From the NCBI RefSeq assembly GCF_000382045.1, contig NZ_KB907466.1, positions 1 through 64,000 on the forward strand: DNA of 64,000 bases. The letters are read 5' to 3'. Shown piece after piece: positions 28,571 through 37,048 of this stretch. Position 1 is the first letter of the stretch; each line of letters begins with the position of its first letter. Origin of the DNA: Variovorax atrisoli 110B (GTDB lineage: Bacteria > Pseudomonadota > Gammaproteobacteria > Burkholderiales > Burkholderiaceae_C). A program made the translations under genes and the position numbers. The notes beneath the pieces were generated by a model, which was not told the origin of the DNA, did no database searches, and saw only the letters and a program-made list of their open reading frames with translations.

Positions 28571-29488
28571 TCATTCCACAAAGATGGAATCGGCAGGTAT
28601 CGGTAGCTTGGCTGCCGCGCCACCTGCATTGGGCAACTCGATCACCACCTTTTCACCGACGGAACGCAGCAGAACCTTCACCCCGCGAAATTCCTCGTAC
28701 TCGTCCCCCAAGAAACTCTTGCCTGGGACCAGTTTGGAAGAGGCGACTCGCACTGACCATGGCTTCTTCACATGGATGACGGCATTGTCCTTGCGCAACT
28801 GCGCGGTCTTGAATGCTGTTTCGACCAAGCCAAAACGCTCTGGGCCCACTGCTAACGGAGCAAGAACGATGAACCCGATTGCGACCTGCTGCGCCAGGGC
28901 GGTCGCAGAACGTTTGCGTTTGATGTCTTCCTGAGTGTCAGAATGAACGAGCAGTCCAGCCGACAGATGAACATGACGGCGACGCACAAGAAGAAACGTG
29001 GCGACCAGCACGCCTTCTAGGATGGCGAGTGCCAGGAAGAGCGCGGCGCGCGTGAGATCGGTTGCCGCATGAATGACCAGTACTAAGAGCCCAACGAGAG
29101 CAAGTCCGACGCATGGAAGGTCGTACATCGGCGAGAAATCAATGGGTAAGTCAACACTGTTTCGATGCGTCTTGCTCAATGCGCGTCGTCGCCGAAAGGC
29201 GCGGTACGCGGCGCGTGCAGGCAAGACCATGATCAGCGATCCCAGCGCGGTCAATATCAGTACGTAGAGCGAGTACGCGATCCAGAAGCCGGCACAGACG
29301 AGGTAGAAGGCCAAGCCCTCACCGAGATTCAGGCCTTCGGGAAATTGCCCAATCTCATTGCTGTAAAGCAGCAGGCAAAGCCCGCCTGTGGCGAGGGACC
29401 CCCATCGCACAAAGCTGCCACCAAGATCGACCATTTCCTTGAGCGTCAGTTTTGTTGCTGAGCTTTCGCACGGATTGTCAGATTTCAT
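28571..29488 (-). CDS. Hypothetical membrane protein with four predicted TM segments
   Basis: This 305-residue protein starts at an ATG with AGGAGG five bases upstream (MKSDNPCESS). Hydrophobic segments occur near WGSLATGGLCLLLYS, GLAFYLVCAGFWIAYSLYVLIL, LPCVGLALVGLLVLVI and AALFLALAILEGVLVATFLL. A weaker one is at QQVAIGFIVLAPLAV. The C-terminal 90 residues are soluble and charged. No family is recognised. The gene lies just downstream of the ubiquitin-like operon on the same strand, 81 bp after the DUF6527 stop, so it could be a membrane effector or accessory of that operon. This is inference from position alone. Confidence 0.65.
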   Translation of the reverse strand: MKSDNPCESSATKLTLKEMVDLGGSFVRWGSLATGGLCLLLYSNEIGQFPEGLNLGEGLAFYLVCAGFWIAYSLYVLILTALGSLIMVLPARAAYRAFRRRRALSKTHRNSVDLPIDFSPMYDLPCVGLALVGLLVLVIHAATDLTRAALFLALAILEGVLVATFLLVRRRHVHLSAGLLVHSDTQEDIKRKRSATALAQQVAIGFIVLAPLAVGPERFGLVETAFKTAQLRKDNAVIHVKKPWSVRVASSKLVPGKSFLGDEYEEFRGVKVLLRSVGEKVVIELPNAGGAAAKLPIPADSIFVE

Positions 29489-29569
29489 TGTTCCTCCTCT
29501 TAGTTGATGCTCCGACGTCTGCACGAAACGATGGCGTCTGCATCTCGGCGATTGATCGGCCGCGGTTTT

Positions 29570-30058
29570 TCAGTCTTTCCACCACGACTTCAATGCACTC
29601 CAGAAAACTACGCTACCTTGCGACTCACGCGCAGTCCGAGGGCATGGCGTGCTTGTGGCCGACGCTGGTGGCGCCAGTACTTTCAATACCTCAGATTGCC
29701 CGGCAGCGGATCTTCCGTTGGAGAAGTAAGCCGACTTGTTCTTGCGATCGCGAGCGCGGCCAAGTTCAATGGCTGCATTCGACATGTTTCCTGCCCAGGC
29801 TATTGCGCCGCGATCGATGAAGTAGTGGGAACGACAGGGCAGACTCCAGTTGCCGACGGATGGATCCAGCGAGACGGTGTCGCCGTCGAATATCAACGTC
29901 CAATCGGTTGGCGAAAAGGGCGTGACCACTTCTTGGCCGCAGCCGCACGCGCAGCGATGAATGGCGGTAGCGCAATCCATCGCGACGTACAGCACGCCCG
30001 GCGCGAGTTCCGTTGGGACTTCGTTTACGAAAATGTGCGCCATGCGTGATTGCTTCAT
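29570..30058 (-). CDS. DUF6527 family protein of the ubiquitin-like operon
   Basis: This 162-residue protein starts at an ATG that overlaps the stop of the E1 gene (ATGA). It contains HRCACGCGQEVV (Cys36, Cys38, Cys40) and NWSLPCRSHYFIDRG (Cys75, His78). Together these look like a metal site and match the DUF6527 signature I recall (CxCGCG ... PCRSHxWI). DUF6527 genes are typically found beside multi-ubiquitin and ThiF/E1 genes. Their activity is not known to me; a conjugation partner, protease or E2 substitute are all possible. The long tail after about residue 110 is low in predicted structure. Confidence 0.8.
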   Translation of the reverse strand: MKQSRMAHIFVNEVPTELAPGVLYVAMDCATAIHRCACGCGQEVVTPFSPTDWTLIFDGDTVSLDPSVGNWSLPCRSHYFIDRGAIAWAGNMSNAAIELGRARDRKNKSAYFSNGRSAAGQSEVLKVLAPPASATSTPCPRTARESQGSVVFWSALKSWWKD

Positions 30059-31236
30059 GTAGATACCTCGTCGCTGGTCAGGAGGTTCATGCTCGTTGAA
30101 TAGGTTGAGTGATGCTCGCCTTCCTCGTCCGCATAGAAGCCGCACATCTTCTTCCACTTGATCACAGCTAGGACGGCATTCAAGGCGTTCAGGTCGGCGA
30201 TCTGAATGTTTTGGCCATAGGCATCTTCTTCATCGCGATCGGCCATCGAAACGCGAGATGCTATGTGATCGTGCCTGGCCGCAGTGACAGCGGTCACTCG
30301 GCAGACTGCCAGCAGTTCACGCGTCTCGGAGGTGAGCTCGACCCCCATGCCGACGTCGATGAAAGATCTGCCAGTGGCAACGAGTGCTTCGGTGATCATC
30401 CGACGCACGCTGCCTCTATCCACGCAGATGAATACGATGTCGAAGTCTTGTAGTTGGTGTAAGTTCTTTTCGTCCAGGTATCCGTTGTGCGCCACGATGT
30501 GCGCATGCATGTTCGAGTAGATCGCCGTGAAATGGTCAACCTTGCTCGTCCTCTTCTCCAACTCTGCTAGCGAAGGTGCTCCTGGTGCCCGAAAGGCGTT
30601 GTGCTGCATGAAGACATCACCGTCGAACAGGTGGATCTCTGTTGCTGGCGTCTTGGCCAGCAGATCGAGCAGATAGGAGCCCGTTCCACCGAGGCCGATG
30701 ATCGCGATGCGATGAGCCAGCCGCATTGCGATCGCCTGAATGCCTGCCCGGCTCGACGCGGTGTCGACGTACCGGAATACAGACTCGTCTGGCCACGCGG
30801 CCACGGGGCGAAAAGTTTGGGCCGTGACTGCCGGATCACGCGAACGTGCCGGTGCACCGATGACCTCGATGTAGCGTGTCATCTTGTGGTGGTAGTCGCG
30901 GTAGCCGTCGAGCGGCTTGTTGGAAAACGAGTGATGGATGACGATGTCGTTCGTCAGCGCAGTCACGTTGCTCGCATTCTTGATCTGCACGATCTGTGTG
31001 CCGTTGAGATTGCACGGATGCTCACCGATGAAATGGACCACATGGGTGTCGGGCCGAGCGGTGATGTCACCGCTCAGTATCAAGCTCGAAACCAGGGTGC
31101 CCACCATCGTTTCCCCGCGCGAGTTCACATACGGGACGGAGTGAACGAGCAGGTGCCCCGCCCGAACCTCGATCTCGTACCCTTCGTCACGCAGTTTCTT
31201 GAGATCCGGGCTACGACTTATCAGTGAATGTGACAT
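30055..31236 (-). CDS. E1-like ThiF-family adenylyltransferase with N-terminal DUF6791-type domain
   Basis: This 393-residue protein starts at MSHSLISRSPDLKKLRD. Residues 1 to about 150 (LLVHSVPYVN, THVVHFIGEHPC) match a domain (DUF6791-type) found ahead of ThiF domains in multi-ubiquitin operons. Residues 165-390 are the E1/ThiF fold, with the nucleotide loop IIGLGGTGSYLLD (181-186), acidic FDGD (205-207) and the QHNAFR segment that replaces the usual N-x-x-R-Q. It should adenylate the C-terminus of a ubiquitin-like protein. It overlaps the multi-ubiquitin gene by 26 bp and the DUF6527 gene by 4 bp. No JAB protease or separate E2 gene is present. Confidence 0.87.
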   Translation of the reverse strand: MSHSLISRSPDLKKLRDEGYEIEVRAGHLLVHSVPYVNSRGETMVGTLVSSLILSGDITARPDTHVVHFIGEHPCNLNGTQIVQIKNASNVTALTNDIVIHHSFSNKPLDGYRDYHHKMTRYIEVIGAPARSRDPAVTAQTFRPVAAWPDESVFRYVDTASSRAGIQAIAMRLAHRIAIIGLGGTGSYLLDLLAKTPATEIHLFDGDVFMQHNAFRAPGAPSLAELEKRTSKVDHFTAIYSNMHAHIVAHNGYLDEKNLHQLQDFDIVFICVDRGSVRRMITEALVATGRSFIDVGMGVELTSETRELLAVCRVTAVTAARHDHIASRVSMADRDEEDAYGQNIQIADLNALNAVLAVIKWKKMCGFYADEEGEHHSTYSTSMNLLTSDEVST

Positions 31237-31960
31237 TGAAGAGCATCCCATCTTTGATGGTGGCCGAGCCACCTTCGACCAGCGTGCCTTCGGGGTTGCT
31301 GGCCGGACCCCGTTTGAACGTCACTGTGTAGACGCGGGTGTCGCTCGTGGCGGCATCGGCAAACGCCAGTTTCACCACCTGGTCAAACGTCAGCGTTTCG
31401 GTATGGACCTGATGCGGTCGTGTGTTCACCTTGACGGTGATCGTGCGCAGAGCCGTATAAAAGCGCTCCACGCCAGGGGCTGAGAGGTCGAATAGCTCGG
31501 CATCGCCGATCTGGCGATCCTTTCCGCCGCGGGTGTCGAGCCAGACCGCGAAGGTTGCGAGATCCACCCCCGCCAGCTTCTTGAGCGTCAGCCCCGAAAT
31601 GCGGGTCGCGCCCCATTCGATGACGTGATCGTTCAATTCGAGGCGGAACGAGCGATCGTTGCGGAAGACTAGGAAACGCTCGATGCCGGCGCTGCGCAGG
31701 TCGACCGTCTGGCCTGGGCCGAGTTCCTGCAACAGTCCGCCTTGCGACACGAGGAATAGCAGGTGTTCCAGGGTATCGCGGACGCCCGCTGCTTGGAGAA
31801 CCTGGCGCCCAGTGGGCACTGGGTCGGCGATTACTGCCGGGCGGAATTCCAGGCGCTCGTCACCAATGAGCACACCGTAGGGGCCGTGCCCGCGAACTTC
31901 GCGTCCGGCGCTGAGCGCCTGCAGCACATCTTCCACACCATCTTCAAAGTCCTTGGCCAT
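31211..31960 (-). CDS. Multi-ubiquitin-like protein (three tandem beta-grasp domains)
   Basis: The protein is about 249 residues from MAKDFEDGVEDVLQ, with AAAGGA nine bases upstream. A longer open frame runs into the promoter region. Three repeated units of about 75 residues can be seen. The first two end in the motif (A/P)GxERF (AGIERFLVF and PGVERFYTA), and the third ends in KDGMLFNVTFTDKS. This is the pattern of prokaryotic multi-ubiquitin proteins associated with E1 and DUF6527 partners, identified earlier by comparative genomics. The C-terminus is DKS, with no diglycine, so processing or non-canonical activation would be needed for conjugation. It is the first gene of the operon. Confidence 0.83.
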   Translation of the reverse strand: MAKDFEDGVEDVLQALSAGREVRGHGPYGVLIGDERLEFRPAVIADPVPTGRQVLQAAGVRDTLEHLLFLVSQGGLLQELGPGQTVDLRSAGIERFLVFRNDRSFRLELNDHVIEWGATRISGLTLKKLAGVDLATFAVWLDTRGGKDRQIGDAELFDLSAPGVERFYTALRTITVKVNTRPHQVHTETLTFDQVVKLAFADAATSDTRVYTVTFKRGPASNPEGTLVEGGSATIKDGMLFNVTFTDKS

Positions 31961-32020
31961 AGGCTCCATCCTTTCTTGCCGCGAGGGGGTCTCGCGATGT
32001 GGTGCTAATGTCTCATGGCG

Positions 32021-32067
32021 TGCTAAGTATGTCAAGCAGCGGCCTTGCATGCTTGAAAAAATTAGCA
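32021..32067. promoter_or_regulatory. Nested palindromic operator over divergent promoters
   Basis: The sequence has a two-layer dyad centred on 32,044: TGCTAA, five bases, TCAAGCA, eleven bases, TGCTTGA, five bases, TTAGCA. All arms match perfectly. A further TGCTAAT lies at 32,003-32,009. The inner arms overlap both -35 boxes: TTGACA on the minus strand (32,030-32,035) for the ubiquitin-like operon, and TTGAAA (32,053-32,058) with TAGACT sixteen bases later for the XRE gene. A repressor bound here would block both directions. The XRE protein next door is the obvious candidate. Confidence 0.75.
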
Positions 32068-32139
32068 GTCCGACTAGACTGGAGGTGTCGGGCGACGGAC
32101 GATGCCCGTTCGCCGCTGTCGGCATTTGCAGAGGAGACT

Positions 32140-32493
32140 GTGAAGCCAACACTGGGCCAGTACCTGGCGTCCATCCGCCAAGACCGAAAGATGTCGCTGC
32201 GGCAGGTGGAAGAAGCCAGCGGCAAGGAGGTATCGAATGCCTACCTCAGCCAACTTGAAACAGGAAAAATCGTTCAGCCGAGTCCCAACGTACTGAACAC
32301 CCTCTCGGAAATCTATGCAATCGACTACATCCAGCTCATGGAACTTGCGGGCTATTTAGCCCCTTCTGCTGCACGCAAGGCGACGCAGCGCCACGGACGA
32401 GTTGCGACGTTCGCAGAGCACAACCTGACACCCGAAGAAGAAGCCGAACTCATGAAATACCTGAAATTTCTAAGGATGGAAAAACCGCCATGA
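32140..32493 (+). CDS. XRE-family helix-turn-helix regulator
   Basis: This 117-residue protein starts at GTG (VKPTLGQYLASIRQDRK), with GAGGAG just upstream. An open frame further upstream runs through the operator and is not used. The HTH reads MSLRQVEEASGKEVSNAYLSQLETGK. The C-terminal part is helical and acidic. It overlaps the metallopeptidase gene by 4 bp (ATGA). This two-gene arrangement matches CapH-CapP-type pairs that control defence operons, in which the protease cleaves the repressor after damage. Its target is most likely the palindrome at 32,021-32,067 and hence the divergent ubiquitin-like operon. Confidence 0.85.
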   Translation: MKPTLGQYLASIRQDRKMSLRQVEEASGKEVSNAYLSQLETGKIVQPSPNVLNTLSEIYAIDYIQLMELAGYLAPSAARKATQRHGRVATFAEHNLTPEEEAELMKYLKFLRMEKPP

Positions 32494-33422
32494 AAGAGGA
32501 CGACAGCAGCTTGAAACCCGCCGAACTGCGGGCCGTCGAGGAGCGTGCCCGGCAATCGCTGGACAAGGCGGCTGCCTGGGGACGCTTCCCGACGCCCGTG
32601 GAAGACATCGTTTCCGCGGCCAAGCTGCGTGTCGCTTCCAAGGGCCTTTTCGATCCCGAGCGCCTGCTCGCATTTGCAAAGCAGAAGACTGCCAATGCAT
32701 TGTTTGCGGTCAAGACGGCGCTCTCAAAGATCCTCGGGCTCTACGATGCAAATGAACAGATCATTCATATCGACGAATCCGTAGGTCTGAGCAAGCAGCA
32801 ATTCCTGAAGCTCCATGAGACTGGACATCACGAACTGCCGGCACATCGAAAGATCTTCACGTTCTTCCAGGACTGCGAAAAGTCTTTGGCGCCTGAAATC
32901 GCGGATCAGTTTGAACGCGAAGCGAACAATTTCGCCCGGTATGCGCTGTTTCAGGGAGCCACCTTTGGAAAACTCGCGGCAGACATGCCTCTGGGCATAA
33001 AGTCGCCGATCAATCTTGCGAAAAAGTTTGGGGCGTCCAACTATGCCTCGCTGCGCGAGTTTGCGAGGACGAACCATCGCCCTTGCCTGGTCTACGTGCT
33101 CGAGCCCATACAATTTGCTCCCGGGCGATCGGCCTCTGCAGTCGTGCGGCGGATCGAAACATCGCCGAGTTTTGAAGAGCGATTTGGGCGCCCCACAGAT
33201 CAACTCATCGACAGCAAGCACGCCCTGTTCTCACTCCTGCCGATTGGACGCAAGATGATCAAGCCCACGACATTGATCTATGGCGACAAGAATGGCGACA
33301 AACATGAGTGTCTAGGCGAAGCCTTTGACACCACGTACAACGTTTTGCTGCTGATCTATCCGGTCAAGGCCCTTAATGCGACGGGCATCATCGTGCCTGC
33401 CGGACATTTGTCGCTGTTCTGA
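32490..33422 (+). CDS. ImmA/IrrE-family zinc metallopeptidase
   Basis: This 310-residue protein has the zinc motif HETGH (His109, Glu110, His113) and a downstream helix FEREANNFARYAL that should supply the third ligand, as in ImmA/IrrE peptidases. These proteins cut XRE-type repressors in response to DNA damage or other signals. The C-terminal 130 residues may form the sensing domain. Translation is coupled to the XRE gene by ATGA. It ends 48 bp before the convergent tniQ gene. Confidence 0.88.
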   Translation: MKEDDSSLKPAELRAVEERARQSLDKAAAWGRFPTPVEDIVSAAKLRVASKGLFDPERLLAFAKQKTANALFAVKTALSKILGLYDANEQIIHIDESVGLSKQQFLKLHETGHHELPAHRKIFTFFQDCEKSLAPEIADQFEREANNFARYALFQGATFGKLAADMPLGIKSPINLAKKFGASNYASLREFARTNHRPCLVYVLEPIQFAPGRSASAVVRRIETSPSFEERFGRPTDQLIDSKHALFSLLPIGRKMIKPTTLIYGDKNGDKHECLGEAFDTTYNVLLLIYPVKALNATGIIVPAGHLSLF

Positions 33423-33470
33423 TCATGGATGTCTGACAGTTTTCAGTGTCTTAAGGCATAAGAGTCGACG

Positions 33471-35078
33471 CTATTTCTTTGGCCGACGTGTGCCTGATCG
33501 AGCCGTTGCTTGTTCCAGCCCGGCTGACAGCAAGCGCGAGCCCAAAGACCACTCGGAGACATTGCTGCGCCGCAGAAGGTCCGCAAACCGTGCGGCCAGA
33601 CCGAATCCTTGTGTAGGGACCCCGAAGCGCGAGAGAAAAAGCGCGCGCTGTGATAAGTCATAGCGCTGGAAACGCACACGAGTGCCACTCAGATATCGCT
33701 GCATCCAGGCAACATAGCTTCGAGCAAGTTGCCCGCGAGCGTCGTTGGCAATGGCCGCTTTGCGCCACTCCTGCAGCAAGCCGTAGCCCTCTTCAAGGGG
33801 CAGCGCCGAGACTGCCTTGAGCGATATTCCGAGCCAAGCTGCGGCAGCAATGCTGCATGCGTCACGCAAGAGGCTGGATCGATGCTCTCTCGCGATTGGG
33901 GCGGCCTCAAGGTCGCTATCCAGAAGCTTGACGACTGCGAGCATTTCCGTGTCTGATAGACGGCGTGTCATCACGGGGTGGATCACATCCAAGGCCTTTG
34001 CCTCGGTCACTCCCAACATGCGCTTGATAGCTATCTTAGAAGGCGTGTGATTGATCTCACTCAGCAGCGCCTCAACGCTCGACACTTCGGCCTGCGTCAT
34101 CCGGTAGCGTTTGCGCTCAAGATGCTCTTTGCAGACGGCCCAGAGCCAGTACGGCACGGGAATCTCCACCGTGGCGTATTCACCGCACGTGATGTGCGCG
34201 GCGTTCATCGTTGCAATGAAACGACTCGGCCAGTGTCTGGTGAGCCAATTCACAAGCTCCAGCATTTGATGGCGTATCTCTGGAGGCTGACGATCAAACT
34301 CAGACCTTGGGCCCGATGCGACACAAGTCAGCGCCCCAGCGAATGATCGAGGCAGGTAGCCTTGCAGCTTGGATGCGAGTCGAGGGCGACTGAGCACATT
34401 CAACAGCACGCGCACGCCGTCCCACCAGAGTTTGCTGTGCAGCACGCGGACGGGCAATAAGTGTCGCGGTGTGTCTTGTGGATTCGGCCTTCGCCATTTG
34501 GAAATTCGTTGCACGGTCGCTGCGGCTGGCCTGTCCAGCAAGGGGCTGCCGCAATGCTCGCACATCTTCAAGGAGATTGTTCTTTTGCCTGAGAGAATCA
34601 GCTCGCTTCCGCAAGCGCTACAAGCATCGACAAGAAGCCGCATGTGCACCGGGCAGACCGCGCTCACGGAGAGACGCCAAGTGCTACGCCAGTATGGGGT
34701 CGCATCCTCTACCAAGCAAATCGCGCAGATCGAGTGCCTGCATCCCTGACCACCGCTTGCCATCAGCCATCGCCAAGCGATACTGCATGACATCCCGGTC
34801 ATCGCTGTAAGCGCCCCGTCGAGTGAATGCGCGCGAAGCTGCTCGACAGGGATGCCGCTGAGTTGCTCCAATGAAGAGAGCAGATTCCAGCGGTCGGGAT
34901 TCAGGTCAACGAGCGCATGCGATGAAAGCCCAATACCGCCGTTCTGAAAGAGCTCGCCATAGCTCGTAAAGCCATTGGCTCTGGCGAGCCGGAACAGCCA
35001 CGAAGCAAGCGATTCCAAAGGGGCCTTGCCAGCGATCGGTGGGGGGCGCACAAGCAGCGCTTTGCATTGCTGTTGCAT
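33471..35078 (-). CDS. tniQ: TniQ/TnsD-family target-selection protein (long form)
   Basis: This 535-residue protein starts MQQQCKALLVRPPPIAGK. The TniQ core is visible in ESLASWLFRLARANGF, followed by a zinc-ribbon-like array (CAICLVEDATPYWRSTWRL, CPVHMRLLVDACSACGS, CEHCGSPL). The C-terminal 300 residues are helical and longer than in simple TniQ. This fits a TnsD-like protein that recognises a fixed site, here probably comM. It is the last gene of the transposition operon and starts 7 bp after the stop of the shorter tniQ. Confidence 0.88.
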   Translation of the reverse strand: MQQQCKALLVRPPPIAGKAPLESLASWLFRLARANGFTSYGELFQNGGIGLSSHALVDLNPDRWNLLSSLEQLSGIPVEQLRAHSLDGALTAMTGMSCSIAWRWLMASGGQGCRHSICAICLVEDATPYWRSTWRLSVSAVCPVHMRLLVDACSACGSELILSGKRTISLKMCEHCGSPLLDRPAAATVQRISKWRRPNPQDTPRHLLPVRVLHSKLWWDGVRVLLNVLSRPRLASKLQGYLPRSFAGALTCVASGPRSEFDRQPPEIRHQMLELVNWLTRHWPSRFIATMNAAHITCGEYATVEIPVPYWLWAVCKEHLERKRYRMTQAEVSSVEALLSEINHTPSKIAIKRMLGVTEAKALDVIHPVMTRRLSDTEMLAVVKLLDSDLEAAPIAREHRSSLLRDACSIAAAAWLGISLKAVSALPLEEGYGLLQEWRKAAIANDARGQLARSYVAWMQRYLSGTRVRFQRYDLSQRALFLSRFGVPTQGFGLAARFADLLRRSNVSEWSLGSRLLSAGLEQATARSGTRRPKK

Positions 35079-35085
35079 GAAGAAC

Positions 35086-36141
35086 TCAAGTGGAGAGGCC
35101 TTCGAAGCTTCGGCTTCGGTTGCCTAGGCCATCGTCCGAGCAGATAGCGTGAAACTTGGCTAGCCAGCTTGCCATATCGTCTTCGTCTCCTAGGTGAGTC
35201 AAGAGTCCAAAGTCTGTGGGGCGTCGTAACGCAAAGTCCTCCACCAGGCAGACAGCTCGCCTGCGAACCTCGATCGCCCGCGAAATGAACCGTTCACGGA
35301 AGCAGCAATCAAGGCGATTCTCTAGACCAGCTTGCGACCGCTGCCTCGCGAGGGCCTCTATCGAGTCGACCGTGGGGGCTGCCGAGCAAGCCAAATTTAG
35401 AAATCGGCGGGTTGCGAGACAAGGCCACGGGTGTCGGAGCTGGTCTCTCCAGGCTGGCCGACGGTAGATGTCGTGGAGAACTCTAGTCACCAGGTTGTTA
35501 TCGGACGAAGCCTCCTGAGGCGCGCTGTCACGGATATCGAACCCGCAATCGCCGCAATGGGTCAGGGGCAAAAGACGGCGTCCCGGAGCGACGAATGTAC
35601 TGCCGCAGCTTGGGCAGTTCTCGATCATCGCGCAGTGATGCACTTCACAGTTGACGGTTGTGCACAGCCGCCAGCTTCGTCTCCAGTAGGGGGATTCGTC
35701 CTCCAAAAGGCAAGCCGGGCATACGACGTGGCGCGTCCGATAAAACAGGCCGGCACTACCTTTTCCTGGAAGCGCCCAGTCCCGCATGACAATGCAGTGC
35801 CCTTTTCCCGATATTTGCCTGTCGTCAAAGAAAAGCAGCATGGGAGCGATTTCAGCCACGCTCCGACCGCTCACCTTGCTCCATGCACGCAAAGCGCGTC
35901 CCGGATCCAAGGGCGCATCGATGAGCGTACTGGGCCAAAGTCCAGCAGCAGCGCTGATCGCGCCTCTAGCCACTGCGTTCGCCTTCTGCAAACGAAACAG
36001 CCAGGATGTAAGCGATTCGCAGGCTCGCTGATCGGGACATGTCGTGCCGATGGGGCGAGTACGTATGAGAATCACCGGAAAGTCGCCGAAGGTCGATGCT
36101 TCTCGTCGGTGAGGGCTCGAGATCTTGCTAGGCCTCGCCAT
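35086..36141 (-). CDS. tniQ: TniQ-family protein (short form)
   Basis: This protein of about 351 residues starts at MARPSKISSPHRR; a start six codons earlier is possible. It has the core CESLTSWLFRLQKANA and zinc-binding pairs CPACLLEDESPYWRRSWRL, CEVHHCAMIENCPSCGS and CGDCGFDI. It overlaps tnsC by about 14 bp. Elements with two TniQ proteins usually have one for the attachment site and one of a different or structural role. Which does what here cannot be told from sequence. Confidence 0.87.
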   Translation of the reverse strand: MARPSKISSPHRREASTFGDFPVILIRTRPIGTTCPDQRACESLTSWLFRLQKANAVARGAISAAAGLWPSTLIDAPLDPGRALRAWSKVSGRSVAEIAPMLLFFDDRQISGKGHCIVMRDWALPGKGSAGLFYRTRHVVCPACLLEDESPYWRRSWRLCTTVNCEVHHCAMIENCPSCGSTFVAPGRRLLPLTHCGDCGFDIRDSAPQEASSDNNLVTRVLHDIYRRPAWRDQLRHPWPCLATRRFLNLACSAAPTVDSIEALARQRSQAGLENRLDCCFRERFISRAIEVRRRAVCLVEDFALRRPTDFGLLTHLGDEDDMASWLAKFHAICSDDGLGNRSRSFEGLST

Positions 36142-37048
36142 GAAACGCGTCGCTCTCATGGTTGTCGCCGTCCAGATAGGTCGGCGCGTGAAGCTCGCCG
36201 AATCGATTCAGCCGGCGCATTGCGAAAGATTTGTGAAACGGATTGAGTTCCGCGGGGACCCCGCTCCAGTAGAGGCGCTCAAACATCTTCTCAAGCGTGA
36301 TGAAGTCCAGAGAGTTCCCTGTGTCGGCAAGGCCTCTCATCCGCTTGACCATGAATGCGATCGTCCGATGAATGCCATCTGTGGCGTAGAACATTCGCGT
36401 AGCGACATCGATGCTCGCGATCCATTTGCGATTTGCCTCACTCATGCCGATCGCCAACTCGTAGAGAAAGCCACGAAGCTGTACGAAACCGCTCTCGAGG
36501 TTGAACGGGTGGAGTCTGAGCGTCTCGGGAACACGAGAGCGCAACTGTCCGTTGTGCGCGAAGAGAATCTGCGCCCTCGGCGCACCTCCATACACGACAG
36601 GGATCTTCAGCAGGTCGAGCATTTCTTTCAACGCATCTGCCGCGGAGGCAAACGTGTCGGCGCGTCCTCGATCTATCAGATGCTGGATCTCGTCGATGCA
36701 TACAAATTCAACGCTGCACGCCCTGTAGAGCGTTTCCACGCGATCGCGAAGTCTGTCTGCGACCCCCAAGCCAGGTTGGACTTGAAGAGCTCTCAAGAAG
36801 GCGGCGAAGATGCCTTTTCGAGTCGGTTTCGAAGGGATCTGTACGTGGACCACAGGGATGCGCGTTACTTCGTCTTCGAACACAGGCGGATGGCGCAGGC
36901 AATACTCCTTGAAGAGAAACGACTTGCCAACTCCAGACACTCCGAGCAACTTCATGCTTTGGGGATCGTCATCGACACCACTGTCGGCGTGACATTCAGC
37001 TAGGCGCGCCATGGCGTCCTGGAAGACAGGGGTTTCGATGCAGATCAT
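36128..37048 (-). CDS. tnsC: TnsC/TniB-family AAA+ ATPase, transposition regulator
   Basis: This 306-residue protein has Walker A GVSGVGKS (residues 36-43) and Walker B FVCIDEIQHL (Asp119, Glu120). TnsC filaments link the target selector TniQ to the transposase TnsB and enforce target immunity. The start overlaps the stop of the tnsB C-terminal frame (ATGA), so the operon is translationally coupled. The order tnsA-tnsB-tnsC-tniQ-tniQ is conserved with comM-targeting relatives. Confidence 0.92.
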   Translation of the reverse strand: MICIETPVFQDAMARLAECHADSGVDDDPQSMKLLGVSGVGKSFLFKEYCLRHPPVFEDEVTRIPVVHVQIPSKPTRKGIFAAFLRALQVQPGLGVADRLRDRVETLYRACSVEFVCIDEIQHLIDRGRADTFASAADALKEMLDLLKIPVVYGGAPRAQILFAHNGQLRSRVPETLRLHPFNLESGFVQLRGFLYELAIGMSEANRKWIASIDVATRMFYATDGIHRTIAFMVKRMRGLADTGNSLDFITLEKMFERLYWSGVPAELNPFHKSFAMRRLNRFGELHAPTYLDGDNHESDAFHGEA

